Shown here one piece after another: positions 1 to 5,674 of a DNA stretch of 6,825 nucleotides. The translations under genes and the position numbers were made by a program. The stretch lies in contig JAEYZO010000481.1 in assembly GCA_023428035.1 (NCBI GenBank), positions 1 through 6,825 on the forward strand. Direction: 5' to 3'. This DNA is from Pseudomonadota bacterium (GTDB lineage Bacteria; Myxococcota_A; Polyangia; Polyangiales; Ga0077539). Below the pieces are notes generated by a model. It did not search any database and had not been told where the DNA came from. It saw only the letters and a program-made list of their open reading frames with translations. Each line of letters opens with the position of its first letter. Positions within the stretch are counted from its first letter, which is position 1.

Positions 1-117
1 GTATACCCTCGCGGGCGCCTCGGCCGACACGGGCGGGCCCGCGGGAGGCAGCGCCGGTCGCGACGCGCACGCCGCCAGCGACGCCGCCACCACCGCCGCG
101 CGGAGGAGCCCTCGCAT
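1..117 (-). CDS. N-terminal part of a lipoprotein (partial)
   Basis: The first 39 codons of a gene running off the left edge. The sequence MRGLLRAAVVAASLAAC has a short basic start, a hydrophobic Ala/Val core and a good lipobox LAAC with C17, followed by a Pro/Ala-rich linker (SRPALPPAGPP...). It is therefore a predicted lipoprotein whose mature domain is not visible. Its ATG (117-115) shares one base with the TGA stop (119-117) of the Cys-rich gene, a TGATG overlap typical of translational coupling, and no separate Shine-Dalgarno sequence is seen. The two products are likely made together and may act at the same place. If the frameshift in the preceding gene is real, ribosomes would stop at 878 and coupling would be lost. 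Confidence 0.75.
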   Translation of the reverse strand, partial: MRGLLRAAVVAASLAACASRPALPPAGPPVSAEAPARVY

Positions 118-2575
118 CAGCGCACGGTCACGTCGGGGGAGGTGCAGTTCACGCCGAACCAGTCGATGTACGACGAGATCGGCGCGAAGGGCCGAGCCGA
201 CAGGCCCCGCAGCGCGCCCACGGTGCCTCCGCCATCAGCGGGGCAGCGGTAGTCGAAGGTCGAGCCCGACGCGGTGCCGTAGCCCGTCGATGTGGTGGTG
301 GTGGTGTGCGTGAGGCGAAAGCCCGTCGCGGGGGTGCCCGTGACGGTCCACTGCACGCACTCGACGCCGACCTGGTAGAGGTAGGGGCTGCCGCGGCCGA
401 ACACCCGGCCCACCACGGAGTTCGCCGGGCACTCGAAGTTGAAGGCCGTGCCCGAGGGGGAGCGCGCCTCGACCGTGCCGCTGTCGCCCACCGGGTCGAT
501 CACCACGGTGTAGCGGTACGGCCGAACGGACGTGTCGGCGACGAGCCTGGGCGTGCCGCAGCGCATGCCGAGCTGGCTCACCAGGCCGGCGTAGCGGCCG
601 AAGATCCCGCGGGCGAAAGCCCCCGCCGGGCACTGCTGGTTCTGCGTCGCCTCGCCGCTGCCGAAGACCCGGTACGCGAACTCGAGGAGGTTCGTCCCCG
701 TGAGCCCCGTGGGGCAGCCCTCGTCGACGACGCCGTTGCAGGAGTTGTCGACGCCGTCGCAGACCTCGACGCCGCGCACCCCGCACGCGCCGCAGTGGTT
801 CGGGCTCGTCGCGAGGTTCGTCTCGCAGCCGTTCGTCGCGTTGCCGTCGCAGTTGCCGCGCCCCGCGTCGCAGGTGGCTACCGTGCACGAGCCCGCGACG
901 CAACCCGCGGCGCCGAAGGGGGCCGTGCAGGCCCGGCCGCACACCCCGCAGTGCGTGGTGCTCGTCGCCGTCGAGACCTCGCAGCCGTTGGTCGCGTTGC
1001 CGTCGCAGTCGTCGAAGCCCGACTCGCACGCGAACGCGCAGGACCCGCCGCTGCACGCCGCCGTCGCGTGCGAGGGCGTGGGCACACGCTCCCGCAGCGG
1101 CCGCAGTGGCTCACGGTGCCGCGGAGGTCGGTCTCGCAGCCGTTGGCCGAGTTGCCGTCGCAGTCCGCGAAGCTCGCGCCGCACGAGGCGATGCCGCACA
1201 CCCCCGCCACGCACGAGGGGGTGCCGCCCATGGCCACGCAGGCGTTGCCGCAGGTGCGGCAGTTGTTGACGTCGGTGTTGACGTCGACCTCGCAGCCGTT
1301 GGCCGGGTCTCCGTCGCAGTCGGCGAAGCCCGCGTCGCAGGTGAAGCCGCAGGCTCCGGCGGAGCAGGTCGGCGTCGCGTGGGGCGGGGCGGGGCAGGCG
1401 TTGCCGCAGCGGCCGCAGTGGGTGACGGCGCCGCGCACGTCGGTCTCGCAGCCGGTCGTGAGGTCGCCGTCGCAGTCGCCGAAACCCGAGTCGCAGGTGA
1501 AGCCGCAGCGGCCCATCGCGCAGGTCGCGACCGAGGCGTTGGCGCGCACGGGGCACGCGTTGCCGCAGCGGCCGCAGTGGGAGACGACGTCAGCGGTGCG
1601 CTGCTCGCAGCCGTCGCGGGAGTCGCCGTTGCAGTCGGCGAAGCCCTCGGCGCAGGTGTAGCCGCAGAGCCCCGCGGCGCAGGCGATGGAGCCGGCGTTG
1701 GTGGGCGTGGGGCACGCGCGGCCGCACATGCCGCAGTTGGCGGGGTCGGTGGCGAGGTGCGACTCGCAGCCGTCCTCGTCGCTGCCGTTGCAGCTCGCGT
1801 AGCCCGTGTCGCAGCCGTCGATGGTGCAGGAGCCCGCGAAGCAGCTCGTGCGCGCGTTGGCGGCGGCGCAGCGGCGCGCGCAGGCGCCGCAGTTGGCGAC
1901 GTCGGTGTCGACGTTGACGCACACGTTGCTGCAGCAGACCTCGCCGGGGCCGCAGCCTCGGCGCTCGTTGCAGCCGGGCACGCACTGGCCCATGAGGCAG
2001 ATGGTGCGGACGGGGCAGGTGTCGTCGACCTCGCACTCGATGCAGATGTGACGGGAGGTGTCGCAGCGGCCGATGGCGCTCCCGCCGCCGTCGCCCGTGT
2101 CTCCGCCGTCGGGCACCCCGGCGTCGCCCGCGGAGCAGCCCTCGTCGGAGCGGCAACCCGCGACGCACTCGAAGCTCACCGGGTCGCAGTGCTGCGTCGG
2201 GGTGCAGTCGTCGTCGCTGGGCACGCAACGGACGCAGCGACCGCTCGCGGTGTCGCAGCGGCTCATGCCCGCGGTGGTGCACTGCTCGTCGCGGGTGCAG
2301 CCCGCGTCGGCGGCGGGGACGTCCTCCGCGTCGACCGCGGCCTCCGGGGCGTCGGGGACGTCCATCCTGGGAGCGTCCATCCCGCCGTCGGAGCGGGGGA
2401 CGTCGACCGGCGGGACGTCGACCGCGGGCACGTCGGTGTCGGCCGTGTCCTTCGGGGTGACGTCGGCGTCTTCGACGGGCGCGAGGTTGGTGTCGTCGAA
2501 GCACCCCGAGGCCGTCACGGCGACCGACAGCGCGAGGGCGAGCGACCGAGAGCTCAAGCGAAGCCAGGAACGCAT
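117..2575 (-). CDS. Cys-rich tandem-repeat lipoprotein with MopE-type motif, frameshifted
   Basis: Two overlapping frames form one gene: the first is right from 2575 to about 1082, the second from about 1080 to 117. One added base in the CCC after the conserved TGC at 1080-1082 joins them into 819 codons; unrepaired, translation runs through an Arg/Ala-rich nonsense tail and stops at 878-880. Restored layout: signal peptide with lipobox ASGC (C25); Asp-Val-Pro linker (26-92); irregular Cys-rich region (93-227); seven modules of 52-53 residues, each starting (N/H)CGxCGxxC and ending DC(D/N)GxxxxGCE (228-593); a half module merging into the putative metal-binding motif CDGVDNSCNGVVDE (606-619); and a C-terminal domain (about 629-819) of three related Cys-bounded units. 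The Cys-module and MopE-type motifs are common in myxobacterial surface proteins; the likely place is the outer membrane surface, with many disulfides. Function is unknown; binding or adhesion is a guess. No Shine-Dalgarno sequence precedes the ATG. Confidence 0.85.
144..632 (-). repeat. Three related Cys-bounded units forming the C-terminal domain
   Basis: In restored numbering the units are C649-C673 (CPAGAFARGIFGR...LGMRC), C716-C740 (CPANSVVGRVFGR...VGVEC) and C778-C811 (CPADGGGTVGALRG...FGVNC). Each starts Cys-Pro-Ala, has a Gly-rich GxxGR-like core and ends in hydrophobic-Gly-hydrophobic-x-Cys. Each pair of Cys probably forms a disulfide. The pattern is reminiscent of the threefold beta-prism of vitelline membrane outer layer protein I, but that link is inference from pattern only. 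A run of five Thr (758-762) lies in the strand before unit three. Confidence 0.65.
798..1894 (-). repeat. Seven tandem Cys-module coding repeats of 156-159 bases
   Basis: Module starts fall at 1894, 1738, 1579, 1420, 1264, 1108 and 953 on the minus strand, with a truncated eighth at 797. Spacing is 156 or 159 bases, always a multiple of three apart from the one missing base in module six. The DNA is most alike at module starts: the segment encoding HCGRCG is nearly identical in modules three, four and six. Modules one, two and five are more diverged. The pattern suggests growth by unequal crossing-over followed by protein-level selection on Cys, Gly and Asp positions. Confidence 0.9.
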
Positions 2576-2578
2576 CGA

Positions 2579-2609
2579 TTCATGGGACCGTAACCGCGCG
2601 CAGAGTCAA
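2579..2609 (-). promoter_or_regulatory. Weak candidate promoter before the Cys-rich lipoprotein gene
   Basis: TTGACT (2609-2604 on the minus strand, 5 of 6 to TTGACA) lies in the 41-base gap before the ATG at 2575. The best partner is CATGAA (2584-2579), only 3 of 6 to TATAAT and 19 bases away. No Shine-Dalgarno sequence is present, so a leaderless transcript or read-through from the gene before are both possible. Confidence 0.2.
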
Positions 2610-2616
2610 TCCCCGA

Positions 2617-3135
2617 TCAACGCCGACCCAGCCTCGGCATCGAGAAGGCCACCTCGAAGGTCACCGTGTCGGGCGTGGGCTCGGGCTCCGACGTCGGCTC
2701 CGTGGGGGTCTCCGCGGGCGGCACCGCGGGGATGACCTCGGAGGGAGGCACCACCACCCGGGAGGCCGCGCGACGCACGCACTCCGCGACGCGGGCGTCG
2801 TGCCCCGGGGCCGAGACCTCGCTCACGCCCCAGCGGCGCCCCTCCGGCGCGAGGGTCACCCGCACCATCCCTCGCGGCGCGAGCGAGGCGTGGCAGTACA
2901 TCAGCCACGGCCCCGCGTCGCGGTGGATCGCGTGGAGCACCGAGGCCCAGGTGCGGTCGCCCCCGGGACGGAGCCCCGCGATCTGCACGGGCACCGCGGG
3001 GGGTGACTGCGGTCTGCGGGGGGAGCGGGTGACGCGGCCCGAGCGCGCGGCGCGGGGCGTCGGGTCGCCGTGGACGGTGAAGGGCGCGAGGGCGAGCGCG
3101 GCGAGGATCGCGAGGGACGGTGCTCGGGCGGCCAT
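2617..3135 (-). CDS. Small exported protein with an AgmX/PglI-like two-cysteine domain
   Basis: A 172-residue protein with a likely signal peptide (hydrophobic residues 7-20, cleavage probably near VHG-DP at 23-24), then an Arg/Pro-rich stretch (25-50). Residues 62-131 match the pattern of the AgmX/PglI C-terminal domain of myxobacteria: a conserved Cys after an amphipathic helix (YC at 80-81), the strand GMVRVTLAPEGR (89-100), VSEVSAPG (104-111) and a second Cys in ECVRRA (118-123), then VVVPPS. The two Cys (C81, C119) likely form a disulfide. A Pro/Glu/Thr-rich segment (131-156) precedes a final strand-like TVTFEVAF (157-164). The fold resembles TonB-type C-terminal domains; known relatives are linked to gliding motility, but no motility gene is visible here, so the role is open. 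It starts 52 bases after the dehydrogenase stop without a clear Shine-Dalgarno sequence. Confidence 0.75.
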   Translation of the reverse strand: MAARAPSLAILAALALAPFTVHGDPTPRAARSGRVTRSPRRPQSPPAVPVQIAGLRPGGDRTWASVLHAIHRDAGPWLMYCHASLAPRGMVRVTLAPEGRRWGVSEVSAPGHDARVAECVRRAASRVVVPPSEVIPAVPPAETPTEPTSEPEPTPDTVTFEVAFSMPRLGRR

Positions 3136-3151
3136 GACCGCACGGGTACGA

Positions 3152-3199
3152 CGCGCGCTCGGGCGGGGGCGAATTCTCGGCTCGCTCTCAGAGCGCGCG
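3152..3199 (-). terminator. Inverted repeat spanning the isocitrate dehydrogenase stop codon
   Basis: A perfect 9-base repeat (CGCGCGCTC at 3152-3160 on the minus strand reads GAGCGCGCG, pairing with the last three dehydrogenase codons at 3191-3199), with a 30-base loop that contains the TGA stop. It might mark the transcript end or protect the 3' end. There is no U-run, the loop is long, and GC repeats of this size occur by chance in this composition, so the terminator label is tentative. Confidence 0.2.
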
Positions 3200-4186
3200 C
3201 ACGAGGGCCTGGGTGAACTCCGTGGTGGTGGCGTTGCCGCCGAGGTCGACGGTGCGCACGTCGGTCTCGCCGTAGACCTTGGCGACGGCGCCCTCGATGC
3301 GCCGCGCGGCGTCGCGCTCGCCCATGTAGTGCAGCATCAGCCCAGCCGAGAGGACGAGCGCCGTGGGGTTCGCGCAGTTCTTTCCGGCGATGTCGGGGGC
3401 GGAGCCGTGCACGGCCTCGAAGACCGCGCACTGGTCGCCGATGTTCGCGCCCGGGACGACCCCGAGGCCGCCCACGAGGCCGGCGGTGAGGTCCGAGAGG
3501 ATGTCGCCGTAGAGGTTGTCCATCACCAGCACGTCGAAGCGCGAGGGGTCGCGCACGAGCTGCATCGAGCAGGCGTCGACGATGGCCTCGTTGGTCTCGA
3601 TCTCGCTGAAGCGAGCGGACATCCTCCGGGCCACGTCGAGGAACATCCCGTCGGTGAGCTTCATGATGTTCGCCTTGTGGACGATCGTGACCTTCTTGCG
3701 CCCGTTGGAGCGGGCGTGGCGGAAGGCGAACTCCGAGATCCGCGCGCAGGCGCGCTCGGTGACGATCTTGAGGCTCTCGGCCACGCCGGGGACGACCATG
3801 TGCTCGATGCCCGAGTAGAGGCCCTCGGTGTTCTCACGCACGATCACCAGGTCGACGTTCTCGTAGCGGGTCTCGACGCCCTTGATCGAGCGCACCGGGC
3901 GCACGCAGGCGTAGAGGTCGAGGGCGCGGCGGAGCGTGACGTTCACGCTGCGAAAGCCCTTGCCGATGGGAGTGCCCACGGGGCCCTTGAGCGCCAGGCG
4001 GTTGCGCTGGATCGACGCGATGGCCTCGTCGGGGCAGGGGTTGCCGTATTTCTCCGCCGCGGCGGCGCCGGCCTCGTAGCTCTCCCACTGGATCTTCACG
4101 CCGCAGGCGGCGATGACCTCTTGCGTGGCGGCCGTGACCTCGGGGCCGATGCCGTCGCCGGGGATGAGCGTCACCGTGTAGTCCAT
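3188..4186 (-). CDS. icd: NAD-dependent isocitrate dehydrogenase
   Basis: A 332-residue beta-decarboxylating dehydrogenase converting isocitrate to 2-oxoglutarate, CO2 and NADH in the TCA cycle; cytoplasmic. The length matches the short NAD-type enzymes related to the mitochondrial IDH3 alpha subunit, not the roughly 415-residue E. coli NADP type. Visible motifs: LIPGDGIGPEV (7-17), GPVGTPIGKG (68-77), the substrate motif SVNVTLRR with S80, N82 and R86, ACVRPV with R96, RENTEG (117-122) with Y124, HKANIMK with K171, D204, and MDNLYGDILSD with metal-ligand aspartates D223, D228 and D232. The cofactor loop HGSAPDIAG (260-268) carries Asp-Ile, where NADP enzymes have Lys-Tyr, so NAD is predicted. 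Ser and Asn in the substrate motif favour isocitrate over isopropylmalate; homoisocitrate remains a less likely alternative. The ATG has a good ribosome binding site. The gene looks intact and is the only clear central-metabolism gene here. Confidence 0.93.
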   Translation of the reverse strand: MDYTVTLIPGDGIGPEVTAATQEVIAACGVKIQWESYEAGAAAAEKYGNPCPDEAIASIQRNRLALKGPVGTPIGKGFRSVNVTLRRALDLYACVRPVRSIKGVETRYENVDLVIVRENTEGLYSGIEHMVVPGVAESLKIVTERACARISEFAFRHARSNGRKKVTIVHKANIMKLTDGMFLDVARRMSARFSEIETNEAIVDACSMQLVRDPSRFDVLVMDNLYGDILSDLTAGLVGGLGVVPGANIGDQCAVFEAVHGSAPDIAGKNCANPTALVLSAGLMLHYMGERDAARRIEGAVAKVYGETDVRTVDLGGNATTTEFTQALVRAL

Positions 4187-4192
4187 GCGCGG

Positions 4193-4198
4193 TCCTCC
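4193..4198 (-). promoter_or_regulatory. Strong ribosome binding site of the isocitrate dehydrogenase gene
   Basis: GGAGGA on the minus strand, 6 bases before the ATG at 4186. It is the only clear Shine-Dalgarno sequence I find before any start codon in the window, and it fixes the start of this gene. Confidence 0.8.
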
Positions 4199-4269
4199 AT
4201 CGAAGGGTGTGGGGTGAGAGGGTCACCGGGGTAACCCTTTCGCCCCGGCGATCACAACCCCCTTCGATG
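4198..4269 (-). promoter_or_regulatory. Nested inverted repeats in the isocitrate dehydrogenase leader
   Basis: A perfect 10-base inverted repeat (CATCGAAGGG at 4198-4207 and CCCTTCGATG at 4260-4269) encloses a perfect 6-base repeat (CCGGGG at 4226-4231 and CCCCGG at 4243-4248, 11-base loop). A competing dyad, GGGTCACC-GG-GGTAACCC at 4220-4237 with one mismatched pair, overlaps the inner stem. On the minus strand this lies between the VWA gene and the dehydrogenase ATG, with the outer arm ending one base short of the Shine-Dalgarno complement. It could be an operator dyad, a folded mRNA leader that controls ribosome access, or a terminator for the upstream gene. Single stems of this length are expected by chance somewhere in a GC-rich window; nesting within one intergenic gap is what makes it notable. 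Confidence 0.35.
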
Positions 4270-4270
4270 C

Positions 4271-4284
4271 CGCGCCGCGGCGCG
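4271..4284. repeat. 14-base perfect GC palindrome just after the VWA gene
   Basis: CGCGCCGCGGCGCG reads the same on both strands and starts 9 bases past the VWA gene stop. It could contribute to a strong RNA hairpin and transcript ending, but no U-run follows, and alternating GC sequence makes such palindromes easy to find here. It may equally be a nucleoid-protein or restriction-type site. Confidence 0.3.
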
Positions 4285-4292
4285 CGGCGGTG

Positions 4293-5615
4293 TCACGGGC
4301 CCGACGCGTCCATCCCGGCGCCGCCGTCGTTCATGGGCGCGCCGTTGCAGCCCGAGCCGTCTTCGGCGGGGATCACGATCACGATGTCTTCGAAGCCGAG
4401 GTTGGGCCTGCCGTCGGCGAGGAACTGCACCCGCGCCGGGAACCTCTGCGGTCTTGGCCCGCGCGGCACGCTCGCTTGAAGCTCCACCGAGAAGGTCAGC
4501 CGCGTGCCCGGCACCACGCCGTAGAAGGTCGTGTCGTCGAGGCGCTCGATCTGCCCCATGGGCGCCGCCCGCGCCGGGCGGATCGCGCGCACCAGGGTCG
4601 TCGCGCGGTTCATCGGGTCGAGGTCGACCACCCGCGCCGAGGCGTTGAATCTCACCTGCCGCGTGAAGGTCTCGACCGCGGTGACCACCCGCGAGTCGAG
4701 GTCGCGGCCGTCGGGGCCGATGTCGAAGACCAGCGGCTGACCCACCGAGGTGACCGCGCCGGAGTCGCGCGCGATGGCCTCGAGGTCGGCGCGGCCGGTG
4801 AAGGGCGCGACCCCCGACGAGATGCCGATGACCCTCGCGCGGGCGTCGCGCACCGCGGCGATCATCTCGTCGTAGCCGTGCGGCGCGCGCGACGCGGCGC
4901 AGCTGGGGAGCGTAGGCGGGCACGCGGGCGGCGAGGTGAAGGTCGCGGGGGAGTACGCGTTGCGGCCGAGGGGGCCGTTGTGCGTGGGGGCGTCGGTCAC
5001 GACGACGAAGATGGGCTGCGCGTTCGGGCGCAGGCAGCCGTAGCCCACGCGGCCCGGGGCGGGGCACGCGGCGCGGGGGGCGATCCACGGGGGGTAGCCC
5101 TCGCCGCTCGCGACCTGAAAGAGCGCCTCGGTGAGCGCCTCGGGGTTGTCGCCGCCGAGGCCGGTGCGGATCGAGTTCACCGCGCCCTGCACGTTGGCGA
5201 CGCTCTGGTCGACGGGAGAGACGAGGGAGAAGACCACGTCGTCGGGGGAGCCGTACTCGGGGATCGCGAAGTCGGAGTAGGTGGCCACGCCGAACTGCAC
5301 GTCGTCGATGGCGCGGGCGATGGCCGGCACGATGGTCGACGAGAGGTTGGCCTTGATGTTGTCGATCTCGTCGTTCATCGACCCGGTGCGGTCGATCACG
5401 AAGAAGACGTCGGCGACGGAGAGCTGGGGCTGGGTCTCGAGGTCGACGGTGATGAGCCCAGCGTCGGGGTCGAGGTCGATGCAGAACTGCGTCGGGGGGA
5501 CGTCGGCCTGGACGTCGACCGGCACGTCGGGCACCCGGAGCCCGGTCTTCGCGCCGCAGCCCAGGAGCGAGGTCGCGAGGCAGAGTGTCGTCGTCCAAGC
5601 GCTACGCCGACGCAT
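4293..5615 (-). CDS. VWA-domain lipoprotein
   Basis: A 440-residue predicted lipoprotein. The N-terminus has RRR, a hydrophobic core and the lipobox LLGC with C20 as the lipidated residue. A short Asp/Val/Pro linker follows (about 28-42). A von Willebrand factor A domain runs from about residue 67 to 320: its first MIDAS motif is VIDRTGSM (D75, T77, S79; Thr replaces the usual middle Ser of DxSxS), then GLGGDNPEAL near 152-161 and VVVTDAP with D208. These residues would bind a divalent cation used in protein adhesion. Between about 178 and 247 sits a Gly/Pro-rich insertion with C184, C194, C232 and C239, which may form disulfides. Residues from about 320 to 415 look like beta strands and may form a second domain. 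The tail is Gly/Asp-rich. The likely role is an envelope adhesion or binding protein; the ligand is unknown. No Shine-Dalgarno sequence precedes the ATG. Confidence 0.9.
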   Translation of the reverse strand: MRRRSAWTTTLCLATSLLGCGAKTGLRVPDVPVDVQADVPPTQFCIDLDPDAGLITVDLETQPQLSVADVFFVIDRTGSMNDEIDNIKANLSSTIVPAIARAIDDVQFGVATYSDFAIPEYGSPDDVVFSLVSPVDQSVANVQGAVNSIRTGLGGDNPEALTEALFQVASGEGYPPWIAPRAACPAPGRVGYGCLRPNAQPIFVVVTDAPTHNGPLGRNAYSPATFTSPPACPPTLPSCAASRAPHGYDEMIAAVRDARARVIGISSGVAPFTGRADLEAIARDSGAVTSVGQPLVFDIGPDGRDLDSRVVTAVETFTRQVRFNASARVVDLDPMNRATTLVRAIRPARAAPMGQIERLDDTTFYGVVPGTRLTFSVELQASVPRGPRPQRFPARVQFLADGRPNLGFEDIVIVIPAEDGSGCNGAPMNDGGAGMDASGP

Positions 5616-5623
5616 GACGGCCC

Positions 5624-5652
5624 AGTGTAGGGAGCCCGGGCGGCATCGTCCA
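5624..5652 (-). promoter_or_regulatory. Candidate sigma-70-type promoter for the VWA lipoprotein gene
   Basis: On the minus strand TGGACG (5652-5647, 4 of 6 to TTGACA) and TACACT (5629-5624, 4 of 6 to TATAAT) are exactly 17 bases apart. The -10 element ends 8 bases before the ATG at 5615, so transcription from here would give a nearly leaderless mRNA, consistent with the absence of a Shine-Dalgarno sequence. Matches this weak can arise by chance, though AT-bearing hexamers are rare in this DNA. Confidence 0.3.
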
Positions 5653-5674
5653 CGCGCGAAGTCGCGCGCGGCCC

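Noticed and set aside
291..305. GTG triplet run on the plus strand as a phase-variation tract
   Set aside because: It encodes five Thr in the C-terminal domain; length changes would be in whole codons and would not switch the frame. It is too short to call a variable repeat.
878..1080. The Arg/Ala-rich continuation of the first Cys-rich frame as a real C-terminus
   Set aside because: The Cys-module pattern stops abruptly and continues in the adjacent frame at the same point, so this tail is out-of-frame translation.
1079..1084. Programmed ribosomal frameshift in the Cys-rich gene
   Set aside because: The junction GTGTGCCCACG has no slippery heptamer, and no downstream pseudoknot is evident by eye. 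A missing base is simpler.
798..1894. CRISPR-like or minisatellite array
   Set aside because: The repeats are 156-159 bases, diverged, in frame and encode a conserved Cys pattern, so they are protein modules.
1106..2593. A 495-codon open frame on the plus strand opposite the Cys-rich gene, and similar long plus-strand frames at 306-1661, 2666-4234, 4290-5630 and 5708-6763
   Set aside because: They are Ala/Arg/Val/Gly-rich, have no recognisable domains, and mirror the codon pattern of clear minus-strand genes. In very GC-rich coding DNA, antisense frames stay open because stop codons are rare.
3188..4186. 3-isopropylmalate dehydrogenase (leuB) as the identity of the dehydrogenase
   Set aside because: The substrate loop has SVNVTLRR and YACVRPV as in isocitrate dehydrogenases, and RENTEGLYSGIEH matches the IDH3 type. 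No leucine genes are nearby.
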